A stretch of 64,000 bases of DNA from Charina bottae (taxonomy: Eukaryota > Chordata > Lepidosauria > Squamata > Charinaidae): positions 9,525,501-9,589,500 of the forward strand of contig JALMGJ010000025.1 in assembly GCA_023362775.1 (NCBI GenBank), given 5' to 3'. A model generated the notes under the pieces. It saw nothing but the letters and a program-made list of their open reading frames with translations, was not told where the DNA came from and did no database searches. A program made the translations under genes and the position numbers. This document shows positions 1 through 10,594 of this stretch, piece after piece. Numbering within the stretch: position 1 is the first letter of the stretch; the number at the start of each line of letters is the position of its first letter.

Positions 1-641
1 TTTCCTGCACTGTTACTCAGTTTCAGATTGAAAGAAATATCTCTCTCAAACTTGATAGGAAAAAAAAACCTGGACTATGGCAAAAGTGAAACAAACTCTC
101 GTTGTCTTATGAGTATTCAGAATATTCACTGATACCCCCCCCTCTGTTTGCAGTAAGTCATCTACAGGTGAATGCAACTACACCAATGTGCTTAATTCTC
201 CTAAGGAGTACAAGTAATAGCATGTTTTGGGTTTAGGAGTTTAAATCAATGAGCAATGCACAATTGAGTCATGCTGGTTTCTCCAAGGATGTACTTGATT
301 CTCATTGAGAGAACTGAAAGAAGGAAAGAGATGCCTAGGTTAAAAAGCTGAAAAATTCAAGATTTTTTTTAAAGAAACAAACATGTTTGGGGGGGGGGTG
401 TGAGTATAGCAGATATTTCTTTTCTTTGAACCAGATCATTTCTTTTTTTCCCTGTAAAAAGCTGAGGGTTTTTTTTTCTCCCCTGAGTCTTCACATTTTT
501 ATTCCTTGTGACACACATGCTGCAATCACATTAATTAACAGAAGTGTGAGTAAGATCGTACATAGATACAATCACATCAAGTAGCTGATGGTTTCCTTCA
601 CTATACATGTTAACCCAAACTTTTATCTCAGTGTAATTAAA
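1..641. other. non-coding, no recognised feature
   Basis: AT-rich sequence with short homopolymer runs (a C run near 136, a G run near 389, T runs near 430 and 470). The only open frame (65 codons at 387-584) has low-complexity composition and resembles no known family. I see no repeat family here. Confidence 0.6.
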
Positions 642-975
642 TGCTGCCTAGTGGCTCAGCGGGTAAGACACCAGGCTTGTCGATCGGAAGATCGCAAGTT
701 CGGAGGTTCTAATCCCTAGTCCCGCGTGATGGAGTGAGCTCCCGCACTTGCCCCAGCTCTTGCCAACCTAGCAATTCGAAAGCATGCAAATGCAAGTAGA
801 TTAATAGGTACCACTTCGGTGGGTAGGTAACAGCGTTCCGCGCACGTCATGCGGCCACATGACCGTGGAAGCGTCTTCGGACAATGCTGGCTCTTTGGCT
901 AACAAACTGAGATGAGCACCGGCCCCTAGAGTCGGACACGACTGCACAAATGTGCGGGGGGAAACTTTACCTTTA
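642..975 (+). mobile_element. Sauria-type tRNA-derived SINE, copy 1
   Basis: The head carries a Pol III promoter: an A-box-like TGGCTCAGCGGG at about 653 and a B-box-like GGTTCTAATCCC at about 704. The body has the family landmarks: the segment beginning CCAGCTCTTGCCAACCTAGC, the CATGCAAATGCAAGTAGAT segment and the block with CACATGACCGTGGAAGCG. The 3' end contains AGAGTCGGACACGACT, which is shared with BovB LINEs, and finishes with TTTACCTTTA. Such SINEs are non-autonomous and are thought to be moved by the BovB reverse transcriptase. The B box has T where the canonical GGTTCGAA has G. No clear target-site duplication is visible, so the exact ends are approximate. Confidence 0.92.
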
Positions 976-3900
976 TTATATGATGGAGTGCTTAACTGGG
1001 AGTACTTTACATAGGAGTATGTCCTATGGAATTCAGAGGGAACTAATAGTTTAGTGGTGGATACACATATAGGGTTCCATGAATGGATAGACTGCTAGGT
1101 TACCACGTACTTGGGTACAGACTATAACAAGCTGACATCAAACAGCTTGGGAAAATTGCTGCATTTGGAAAGAAAGACTGAGGTTTCCCTCTTGCCTATT
1201 AGTCACTGCCCATTGCTTAAAAAACTAGACAGAGTTTATGGTCTATGGAGTGGCTTCCACTCTTTTATCAGCCAAATAAATAACCTTTGTTGAATGACAA
1301 ATTAATTGAGAATCAAATTAATGACCCTGCTCTTTTGCTTTAATTAACACCAAGGCTTTCAGGCTCTCTCTAGAGTCCAAATAAAGCAAAAATATGGGAC
1401 CGTCATCTCAGAATCTTTCCAGATGTGCTCCAGGCTTACAACAGATGCAGACTTGTGAAGCCGTCCCTTCCTCGGCTGCTTTCACTCTCTCTTTCTCTTC
1501 TGTCTCCATAATCCTGGCCATATCCGAAGGATTTCCCACAGAGCCAGGATGCAAAGAAGGCCAGTGCTGAAAGCTTATAATGATCCCAATGCTAAGGCTT
1601 CGGGCTTTGCATGGCTGGATGAGAGAGAAAGGCTGGGGAGGAGGGTGTGCCTGTGTGGGGGTGAAACCACAAAGTCAAATAAAGGTTAGGGACCATGAGT
1701 GAGAAACTTTTGTGGCTGATCAGCAGATAAGGAGAGAATGTGAGGATAGTCCCAGAGAGCCCCTCAGCCAAAAGAAGACAAAGTGAGGTGGAGTTCTGTG
1801 CCAGTGGTAGATCTAATGGCTGGCTGCACAGTTAGACACAGCACACTGATCACAGCATTGGGTGCAGTCAGCATTTAACACCCTTCAGCTGTAGAAACAG
1901 TAAGACAATCCCACCTTGCCATTGTGAGAAGGAGAAACGTTCTGTTGTTCCTCTCTGTCTCCATGGAGTGATAGAAATAACAAAATGAGGATTATCTAAG
2001 GAAGCTACATTCGCTGACCAGCATGCTGAAATCAGGCTGTTTGTGCTCTTCCTCCCCCTTTTCATTTTTTGAAAAGGCATCCCTAAAAGTTCAAAGTCCT
2101 AGAAAACCTTCCATAGTTGCATCACAGTGACAGCAGGGAACTCCTTGAAAAGGACAAATCAGACCCTTTTTTAAAAAAATTGTCACAATCCTTTTGCAAG
2201 TGTGAGTAAATTCCAGACATAATTCTTCATCAGCTAAATTCAGTAACTACAGCTACAGTGTACCTAAAAGGGGGAAATGGTGGACCTGACTATTTTTATA
2301 TATAAATGACCAAATGAAGTGCCTGCCCCCCAGCAAAAAGCAGGTAGAAATCTTAGTTCAGCACCACCAACTTGATTGATAACACAGAAATTATAAGACA
2401 GAGTTTCAAGAGCTAAGGACTCAAAAATCCTCATCTGGATAGACAAATCAGCATTTTTATTTTCTTCTTTTTTCTGGAACACTTTTGAAAATAAAAGCTA
2501 TGATTTTTAGAGTTTCCATTAAAAATAATAATTGTGCAAAATAATAACCTATTTAGCTGGATCTCTTACTAAATACATTACTGAATAATTCAGGGCTCTA
2601 GGCTAGACTGGAAGCTGAGAAAACATCCAAGAAGAAGGCAATAGCCACTTCTGTATTTTTGCCAACAAAAGTTCCTGTCTGTATATGTCCATGAATTTAT
2701 CAGGAGCTGAGCTTAACGGGAAGGTATCTTTACTTTTATCCCTAAGTAGCTAAGAAAAAAAATCTTCTTTGTTAATTTGGAATAACTTATTTCCATATTG
2801 GGGCCAAGCAAAAAAAAAAAACAGTTCAATGGAGCAGTTATTTCTTTAGCACCCAAAGGGGAACAATGAAAATATAGTGGGTATAGACCACCCAGGGCAA
2901 ACATTCTAACAAAAGTAGTGATAGAAAGTAAGAACCATAAGCATATAAATTATGCAGAACATATATATTCACAGCACCAAACAAAATTCATCCCATGTCG
3001 AATATCTACTGAAGAATATCTCAAATATTTAAATAAACATGATTAAAGTTCTCTTGATACAGTAATAAAAAACATCAGCTTATGTTGGTGATGAAATAAG
3101 CAAAATGGCTCTCAGAGAGATGCCCAGGCTCTAGCATCATTTAAGTCCTTCATTAAGAAAGAATCTAAGGACAAGGACAAGTAAATAAGGATGCCCACTA
3201 GTTTAGTGGATTTAATGACAATCCTTTCCACTGGCCGCCTTGATTTGTCTTAATTAAATACACTCCTTATTCCTTGTCCTCTTTTGCTCCCTACATGTAC
3301 GGAGCTGTTCTTTTTGTGGGGATGGCAGGGCAAGGAGCTTCTGCCTGCTCCTCCTCTGATCCTCCCATACTGACTTTCCAGGGCAAACGCATTGCATGTG
3401 TTACTTGCATGCTGAAAGACTTCCTGCCTTTGTATTTCGTTTCTTGAGAGTTTGGGGAAAACTGAACTGTATGAACAGTTGGTCTGAGCCAGTAGAATTC
3501 TGCACATCTGTAAAGGGGTGCATGCTTGCACACACATACACAGGTGGAGGCTCCTTTGGGCGCTCAAGTGAGGGTCCCTAAGCCCTTCTCCCACAATCCC
3601 TTTCACTTTCTGACAGTCTTGTGAGAAGTCTGTGCGGCCACGTCTGCCACCACTCTGCAGAGATGATCTCTCTCTTTCCCCCTTTAGTCAAGAGAAGGCA
3701 AGTGGTAAAGCTCTCTCTTCTCTTGGCTTTCTGGAACTAACAGAGTGACTGGCAAGTATGGTAGACCCAATTCCCTGCTAAAATGAAACTACAGATTTCA
3801 GAAGATGATATAAATTGTTTATTATCTAGATTAATGTTGAGGGTTGAAGAGAATGGGAGAAAGGAAAAGGGAAAATATCATGAACCCTGCAAGCTTTAAT

Positions 3901-5096
3901 TTGCAACTAATTGTCCTGGCGTGAATGCACATTCAGACATATACTGTATACAATACAAAAGAGGCAAAACAGGACTAAGAATCTAAAGTAACAGCTCAAA
4001 TCAATCCATAATATAAATTTGAAAAAAAAAGGATCCTAATCTACATCTAACTCCACATTGCCCTAGATGGACTTGGAGGACAACGACCAATGATCAGAGG
4101 GGAGGTGGTGTTCCAGCCACAGCACACAGTAACCAACTGGACTGGAGGGGTTTACCTACAAAGTAATAAAATGCAGTATACAAACCTGACGGTACTCTTT
4201 GAGCTTGCACAAGTCAGAAAATACCAATTCTGATGTATGGTGAAAAGGAGGATTTATATGTCACAGTGTGATGGGGTTTGTTTTTGAACTGGAAGAGTAT
4301 TTCTTTGCAATGGTGGTAATGGACACAGAAACACACGACAGCGGAGGATTTTATGCTTTTTACTATGTATAGTAATTTACAGCAGGCATTTACAACAGGG
4401 CTAAACAACACAGTCCTGGTGTCAGGTTTCCTCCCAGGTTTCCTTCCCAGTGACTTTTCCCCTCTATCTCTCCTGCTTGCTCCCCCTTTCTCTCCGTCTC
4501 CTTCCCCTGTTTTTGGGCCCGACAAGAGAGAGTGTGTTGGAAATAAAGGAAAGGGCTGGGGTTACTGTAGTGAGCTCAGTGTGGCTTGATCTCCAGCTCA
4601 GCCAAACCACTGACTGCTTCTCCATGGGGGAATGAACCTCTCTCAGGGTCTTCTGCTCAGTTTTTCCCCAAAAACCAGGGCTTCTCTACCAGCAGCCATC
4701 TCCCTCTGTCGCCTCCACAGTCTTGGGTGAAGCTGCTGCCTGCAGCCAGCTGGGTCTCTCCTTCCCATACTTGGACCTTTTGTGGAGCTCTCGTCCCCCT
4801 GGGTCTTCATTTCCTTTCTTCTAAATAAGCCCTCCTGGACCATTCTTCTCCCTTCCTGAACAGGAACTGACAAAAGCTCTGCACACTTAACTTCTCTCTC
4901 CAACTTCTCTCCAGCCTTTCTTTCCAGCTACTCGGTTCACTCTGACTACAGTCTTTTACTCTCTTCTCCTTCTCTCCACTCCTTTTCTCTCTCTCTCCAA
5001 TATTTGGTTAGACTGGCAGCATGTCCCACAGCAACTGAGAAGGTGGGTGTCCCCCCACAGGGCTCTAGTCCCCATCACCTCTATACTTCGCTGCAC
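976..5096. other. unique non-coding stretch
   Basis: About 4.1 kb with no recognisable gene or high-confidence repeat. Open frames of 60-118 codons (for example 3250-3606 minus, 4214-4525 minus) overlap each other on both strands, start at arbitrary ATGs and show no domain. Pyrimidine-rich DNA lies at 4440-5000. Weakly repetitive or LTR-derived sequence cannot be excluded without a repeat library. Confidence 0.55.
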
Positions 5097-5382
5097 CAAT
5101 GGGACTTTTTGTTGTTTATTCGTTCAGTCGCTTCCGACTGTTCATGACTTCATGGACCAGTCCACGCCAGAGCTTCCTGTCGGCCATTGCCACCCCCAGC
5201 TCCCCCATGGTTGAGTCTGTCACCTCCAGAATACCATCCATCCATCTTGCCCTTGGCCGGCCCCTCTTCCTTTTGCCTTCCACTTTCCCTAGCATCAGCA
5301 TCTTCTCCAGGGTATCCTGTCTTCTCATTATGTGGCCAAAGTACTTCAGTTTTGCCTTTAATATCATTCCCTCAATGGGACT
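5097..5382 (-). mobile_element. BovB LINE, 5'-truncated 3' fragment with TSD
   Basis: The minus strand encodes the last part of the BovB ORF. It includes YFGHIMRRQDTLEKM and RGRPRARWMDGI, the C-terminal signature of BovB reverse transcriptases. The frame is open for 83 codons (5116-5367). The 10-bp sequence CAATGGGACT flanks the copy at 5097-5106 and 5373-5382, so the insert itself is 5107-5372 (about 266 bp), a typical heavily 5'-truncated retroposition. Its sequence matches the 52-kb BovB copy better than the 39-kb copy, so it belongs to the same subfamily as the former. Confidence 0.93.
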
Positions 5383-5585
5383 GCTGACTCAAAATCTCCC
5401 CACACCAGTCCTGGCTAAGAGCCAGGTCAGTTCATCAGGCCTCATGAAGCTGTCTTTCACGGCCAGAAGTGAGCTGCATTTTCTCTTTTTCTTCACTCCA
5501 ACAGATGCTCACACCAGCAGAAGAGTAGCCAAGCCAGGCCACTGAAACCCATATGCCACGTAAAGACTGAACATTTAGTCACCCC
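5383..5585. other. short unique stretch
   Basis: Nothing recognised between the BovB fragment and the next SINE. It includes a poly-C tract at 5582-5588 bordering the SINE target site. Confidence 0.5.
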
Positions 5586-5594
5586 CCCTTTCTT

Positions 5595-5936
5595 TGGGGA
5601 CGTGGTAGCTCAGCGGGTAAGATGCCAGGCTTGTCGATCGGAAGATTGCAAGTTCAGAGGTTCAAATCCCTAGCCCTAAGTGCGGAGTGAGCTCCCGCAC
5701 TAGCTCCAGCTCTTGCCAACCTAGCAATTCGAAAGCATGCAAATGCAAGTAGATGAATAGGTACCACTTCAGTGGGTAGGTAACAGCATTCCGTGTGCGT
5801 CATGCCAGCCACATGACCGTGGAAGTGTCTTCGAACAACGCTGGCTCTTCGGCTAACAAACAGAGATGAGCACCGTCCCCTAGAGTCGGACACGACTGCA
5901 CAAATGTGTGGGGGAAACATTTACATTTACCTTTTA
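5595..5936 (+). mobile_element. Sauria-type tRNA-derived SINE, copy 2
   Basis: Starts GGGGACGTGGTAGCTCAGC (A box) and has GGTTCAAATCCC (B box) near 5660, a good tRNA-type internal promoter. It then has the same body as the copy at 642 and the BovB-like AGAGTCGGACACGACT near 5883, ending in TTTACATTTACCTTTTA. A 9-bp direct repeat CCCTTTCTT (5586-5594 and 5937-5945) is a plausible target-site duplication, although it is short and of low complexity. Confidence 0.93.
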
Positions 5937-5945
5937 CCCTTTCTT

Positions 5946-6459
5946 CAGTTAATCAGTTTGATGAAGAACAGAGCCTTTACACCCTTTTCTTTTCATGTTT
6001 GCTCAATTGTTTCAACCAGCCTATATATCCCCTCCAATCTTTGGCATTTGGTTTCCAGCCATTCTGAACTGTCTTACCCTACATTTGAGGTGCCACCTAG
6101 GACTTCTGCAACTGAACTGTATCACTCTGGAATGCAAAGTTCTTTTTGTCTAGTTATGACCTTTTTTCTTTGCAATGAAAGGTGCACACATTAAAAAAAT
6201 AGATTAAATAGGCTAACAATACGACACTTCTAAAACAGGAAGTACTGTATAAACTACAGTAGCATTTTAAAAACTGGCAGAAACCAGGCTATCTAATTAA
6301 ATTAGCAATAGATCAGTTATAGATTAAATAATTTTCAGCATCCATCTGGCAACAGGAAGTACATGGTTGAATGTTTCTCTGCCTACCTTCTAATAAATGA
6401 AACCCCTAAAATAACTCAGTAGTCTGGCATGGCCAGGAAGTCTATTCATTTTTATTGTC
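5946..6459. other. unique non-coding stretch
   Basis: AT-rich sequence without a recognisable repeat or gene. The 96-codon open frame at 5904-6194 begins inside the SINE tail and shows no domain. Confidence 0.5.
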
Positions 6460-6469
6460 AATACAGTAA

Positions 6470-6720
6470 AGATACCCTCAAGTTCAACTCAGCTGTTGGT
6501 AACTTCAGGGACATACCCATGTAGCTTTCTTAATAACATTACAGAACTGCTTTGCCTTCTTCATCTTCTTTTGATTTCCCAGTCTAGCCTGCAGCTCCCG
6601 GTTTTCCTGGGGTGGATCTCCTAAATAAGTGCTAACCAAGCCTATCCTATTTAGCTTTTTGAGATCAGCCAGGTCAGCCAGATGCTGCCATCTACTTGTT
6701 CAAGTAGGGAACACTGATCT
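6470..6720 (-). repeat. 5S-rRNA-related SINE-like remnant
   Basis: On the minus strand, 6611-6685 resembles the internal promoter half of 5S rRNA: the complement of ...CTCCTAAATAAGTGCTAACCAAGC... corresponds to the 5S segment that ends with the GGTTAGTACTTGGATGGGAG region. The next bases, ATCCTATTTAGCTTTTTGAGATC, correspond to the 5S GATCTCGGAAGCTAAGCAGG stretch. Left of it, 6480-6600 resembles the body that follows such heads in old amniote 5S-headed SINEs. The copy is heavily diverged. Assignment to a named family is not possible by eye. Confidence 0.5.
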
Positions 6721-7639
6721 GCTCTAATGGGCCTGCAAATCTGTGTCAACCGCATCCCACCCAGGATGTAAAAGGTGATCTACCAGAGGGCTGATTATGC
6801 TAGCTGCCTGGAACTACAGCAAAAAGAATTCTTTACAGTCTGCAGCTCAGGCAGGTAGTTTCTGGTCTGGCAGATCACAGGTTCTGCAGACCTGTTCAAC
6901 AGGCTACATACAGTAGATTTGGATTTGAAAGACTGTTTAAGGCTCAGTTAAATGCTTTTTTCTTCGTTACTAGATTAGATAGTAGAAGACTATGTCTTGC
7001 CTTTTATTTTAGAAACTATGAACAATCAGCCAGAGAGATTCTAAGTGCATTTAAAAGTACAGAAAATCCTGGTGTTAAGTAGCGTAAGTAATTGGGTAGA
7101 CTGCTGTTTATTTTCATGAATTTTGAATTATGCTCCCCAAGTGAGTAAAATAACTGATGATTGGAATGGATTTTAAATTTTGTTGCTCTAGATATAAAAC
7201 ATAGATAGATATATTGATTTTTTAAAAAAAGAACCTTCTCTTTTCTCTTAAATTATTATTAATTATGCCTTGCTTCAGTGTTAATATACTGCCCTCTCTT
7301 CAGTTCATCTTGAAATGATATGCTATAACTTGAACTAATATGTTGAAACATGCTGCTGTAGGACTTATTACCAACTTTCAATATCTATTAAAGAACTGAA
7401 ATGCTTAAAAAGGCCACAAATTACAGTATAAATTTTAGCTGCTGCACTACATCAAAAGCTGGAGCAATCCTTGAATTTGCAAGCATACAATTTACAATCC
7501 ACCACATCTATTACAGTTTTAATGTGAAGAGTTTCCCCATATCAGATCAAAATGAAATTGTGTGTATGCCCTAGACTTCTCAGAGTTCATCGAGGGCATT
7601 TTCCAAAGGCTATAGTACTTTCATGCACATAGTTAAAAC
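6721..7639. other. unique non-coding stretch
   Basis: AT-rich DNA with no recognised gene or repeat. It ends at the target site of the Penelope-like insertion. Confidence 0.5.
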
Positions 7640-7653
7640 TTGATTTAGTATAT

Positions 7654-8132
7654 GGCTTGAATCATGTCAACTGGATTTCTATTTTCTTAGTGGAAACGTT
7701 TCACTCCTTATCCAAGGAGCTTCTTCAGTCTGAGTAAAGTTAGTAAGGGAATCCTTAAATATGTTTCTAGGCTGGCTGTGTGACCTTGCACCTGGGGCTA
7801 GGTCATGGTTATTTTTGAGATGTTTGTTTCTAAGTCCCTTTATCATCTAAAGGAGGATCATTAAGATTACCCTGCTGCTGTTGAGCTTGTGAAATGGTCT
7901 TAATCTTCCTAGGCACAGAAGACAAAGCAGGAAGGAAGATAGGGGAAAGGTTATGCCTGAGGCCCCCACCTCTATTCAAGGAAGGATTTTCCAAGTTGGC
8001 ATGAATGGATTCCTTGACCCCTCTCTCAAACCACCTATCTTCTCTGTCTAAAATGTGAACATTAATGTCCTCAAATGAGTGTCCTTTTTCCTTTAGATGA
8101 AGATAAACTGCTGACTCTGGTCCTGTGGTGTT
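7654..8132 (-). repeat. left inverted arm of the Penelope-like insertion
   Basis: Reverse complement of 8605-9083. It contains the 3' part of the endonuclease frame, the stop codon at about 7830, a 3' non-coding segment and, near its outer end, a hammerhead-like core on the minus strand (7692-7730). Confidence 0.9.
7692..7730 (-). ncRNA. hammerhead-ribozyme-like core, left arm
   Basis: Minus-strand copy of the motif at 9007-9045 (see that entry). Order: CTGAAGA, a 7-bp stem closed by GGAT, then GAAACGTTTC. It lies head to head with the right-arm copy. Confidence 0.55.
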
Positions 8133-8612
8133 ACTTCTCCTGTGTTGGGCCATCCTCCTGTACAAAGGTTGTTTGGTTTCTCCAATGTAGAGTTCAGAGC
8201 ACTCCTCACTGCACTGGATTGCATACACTACGTTGCTTTCCTTGTGTTTTGGAGTTTGATCTTTGGGGTGTACAAGCCTCTGTCTCAGTGTGTTGGTGGG
8301 TTTGAAATATACAGGTATGTGGTGTTTGCCAAATATCCGTTTGATCTTTTCAGACACGCCAGCCATGTAAGGAATGACCAGGTTCTTCCGTTTACTCTGA
8401 GTCTCAGCCCTATCTGTCGCTGTTTTAGGTCTGGTAGACTTAGATTTGGTGAAGGCCCAATTTGGATATCCACAGGCCTGCAGAGCTGTTCTCAGATGCT
8501 GCTTTTCATTCTTTTTGGAATCCATGGAGGTGGGGATGGTTTCTGCTCTGTGTGACAATGTCCTGATGACTCCTAGTTTGTGCTGCAGTGGATGGTGGGA
8601 GTCAAACACCAC
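7830..8612 (-). pseudogene. Penelope-like polyprotein, C-terminal part (RT thumb + GIY-YIG endonuclease)
   Basis: The 260-codon open frame is the end of a Penelope polyprotein whose RT core has been lost by 5' truncation. Residues 5-19 (SHHPLQHKLGVIRTL) match the conserved region after the RT domain. A basic linker rich in K, R, S and T follows at about residues 55-80. The GIY-YIG nuclease spans about residues 125-215: VVY (128-130) and LYIG (141-144) form the split GIY-YIG signature, R153 lies in YRRMAQHRR, and a conserved acidic residue (E201) precedes ENPSLNRGG. C134 and C138 with downstream histidines fit the CCHH zinc-binding variant of this endonuclease family. The family protein reverse-transcribes and nicks target DNA; this copy cannot act alone. 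The ATG at 8612 is not the family start. Reading begins in the family sequence at about residue 5. Confidence 0.88.
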
Positions 8613-9083
8613 AGGACCAGAGTCAGCAGTTTATCTTCATCTAAAGGAAAAAGGACACTCATTTGAGGACATTAATGTTCACATTTTAGACAGAGAAGAT
8701 AGGTGGTTTGAGAGAGGGGTCAAGGAATCCATTCATGCCAACTTGGAAAATCCTTCCTTGAATAGAGGTGGGGGCCTCAGGCATAACCTTTCCCCTATCT
8801 TCCTTCCTGCTTTGTCTTCTGTGCCTAGGAAGATTAAGACCATTTCACAAGCTCAACAGCAGCAGGGTAATCTTAATGATCCTCCTTTAGATGATAAAGG
8901 GACTTAGAAACAAACATCTCAAAAATAACCATGACCTAGCCCCAGGTGCAAGGTCACACAGCCAGCCTAGAAACATATTTAAGGATTCCCTTACTAACTT
9001 TACTCAGACTGAAGAAGCTCCTTGGATAAGGAGTGAAACGTTTCCACTAAGAAAATAGAAATCCAGTTGACATGATTCAAGCC
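8605..9083 (+). repeat. right inverted arm of the Penelope-like insertion
   Basis: Plus-strand copy of the left arm with the same length, so the two align without indels as far as I can see. The reading frame 8611-8907 encodes the same C-terminal peptide as the minus-strand gene, fused by chance to spacer sequence. Near-identity of the arms implies a young insertion or a single templating event that made both. Confidence 0.9.
9007..9045 (+). ncRNA. hammerhead-ribozyme-like core, right arm
   Basis: CTGAAGA at 9009-9015 fits the hammerhead CUGANGA box. It is followed by GCTCCTT-GGAT-AAGGAGT (a 7-bp stem II with a GGAT loop) and GAAA at 9035-9038. The next bases, CGTT, make A-C-G-U self-complementary. 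Stem III would therefore form only between two molecules, as in the dimeric hammerheads described for Penelope-like elements. Outer strands can pair as GA/UC next to the core and as CUU/AAG further out. Activity is inference. Confidence 0.55.
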
Positions 9084-9139
9084 ACAGACTGTTCCACCTG
9101 GATGACTGAGAACCTTCATAGACATATTGATTTAGTATA

Positions 9140-10590
9140 AGATTTGACTGAACGATGAGACATTTTTCCTTTTTCCATTTGTTATGGATTTCTACAATGA
9201 GCTAATCCACTCACTACCTGAATAGCAAATTCAGGTAGTGAGTAGATTTGAACAGAGCTGCTGAAAAACAGAGAAAGGTGCCAGAATTCTTGTGATTGGG
9301 GACATCTTTTGCAGAAGAAACACATGGACAAAACAAATTTTGAATAAAAAAACAACAGTCCAATAGGAATTGTTCACTAGACACAGTATGTTGCATGTCA
9401 GATGGAAAAGTCAAAGAAACAGCTGATGCAGAAAGAACGGAATCCGCAACTTGAAGAAAGTGGCTGGCTTGAATCCTAAGCAGGAACATTTCCATTGGAA
9501 AATAAGGAAACATTCAATACATTGTTGAAAGTACCATTGATTAGGCAAAATAAGTATTGATAGAAATGTTTGGAGGGACACCTGGATCTGTAAGTGTGCA
9601 GAGGCATGGTATACAAGAGGGACACCCTCAGAATTAGAATTGGATGACACAATTTTGCTTTCAAAAGTTTCAAAGTTTCAAAAATTTCATTATTTTCAAG
9701 TACTTACATGGAAAAAAAACTAATGAAAAGGTTCCTTTCAGTATGCTACTGGAAAGGGGTTAAAGTCTGAAAATTATGCCTCCTCCACCACTAATGTAGT
9801 CTTTTCATAGATTATATTTCTTGAGGGATTTACAAAGGAAATTGCATGCTCAGTGAATACTCATTGGACATACCCTTCAGTACTAATGTACCAGCTTCTA
9901 TGCTTTAGTACTCATATGGTGTGTCTGTGTGTGTGTATACACATACACACCCACACACATATGATCAATGTTCTCTATTTGATGCAGACTTGTTATGTGT
10001 ATGCAACATGTAAAGGCTGACTTTCATAGTGATATCAATATTGCTAAAATGTATACCAGTGAACATATTGACACTGGTGTTTTTCCAACAGCCATCTCAT
10101 CATAAGAGAAAGTGGCAAGCAGGTGCACAATGGGGTAATCCTTTTGGTCATGCCAAAATATGACAAAATATTGAGAGAGTGAAATGAAAATGTAGGGCAC
10201 TAACTTTTTATAGAATTGCAGAAGGACAACAAAACTGTCTTCTGTGTTTCACTAGAAAGTTTTTGTTATTTTGTTCTTCCATTTTCCCTCTTTGTCCAGT
10301 AACAGATTTTTATATGGAGAGAGGCAGGAGTCACTTCCCACATTTCATTAAGTGGAATTGCTTTACTGAATCAGAAGTCTTCTCCATGTGGAAGGAGCCT
10401 TCTTGTCTAAAGGGGAGATATTCTGTATCTATCTCAATATTTATGAATTCCTTTTATCTTTGTCCTCTAAGAAAATTATCAAGTTTGTCATAACTCCACA
10501 TTTTTAGCAATATGTGTTAGATGTTCCTATACACCATATTACTGTCTCTCTCTGTGTATGTATGTATGTATTGTGTGTGTGTACACACAA
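9140..10590. other. non-coding stretch with short CA/TG microsatellites
   Basis: No gene recognised. Short dinucleotide repeats lie at about 9918-9960 (TG then CA) and 10547-10590 (TG/TATG). Open frames of 65-99 codons at 9214-9673 minus overlap one another in different frames and lack domains. Confidence 0.5.
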
Positions 10591-10594
10591 ATAA

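Larger units (their letters stand above)
7640..9139. mobile_element. Penelope-like retroelement insertion with inverted arms and TSD
   Basis: A 13-bp direct repeat TTGATTTAGTATA flanks the insert (7640-7652, 9127-9139). Inside, 7654-8132 and 8605-9083 are inverted copies of equal length (479 bp); the peptides they encode are identical over about 100 residues. Between them, 8133-8604 is single copy. A 43-bp tail (9084-9126) follows the right arm without a partner on the left. The minus-strand reading frame encodes the RT-thumb end and the GIY-YIG endonuclease of a Penelope-like element. Partial inverted or tandem terminal repeats (pLTRs) and a short extra tail are known features of this class. 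The copy is truncated: the RT core is missing. Confidence 0.9.

Noticed and set aside
642..730. A functional tRNA gene
   Set aside because: A and B boxes are present, but the sequence continues into a SINE body at all four loci and does not fold into a complete cloverleaf.
3250..3606. 118-codon minus-strand frame as a small gene
   Set aside because: An 80-codon frame overlaps it on the same strand in another phase and a 61-codon frame on the opposite strand. Composition is ordinary and no motif is visible.
8446..8907. 153-codon plus-strand frame
   Set aside because: It is the inverted arm of the Penelope-like insertion joined to spacer sequence. The true coding direction is the minus strand.
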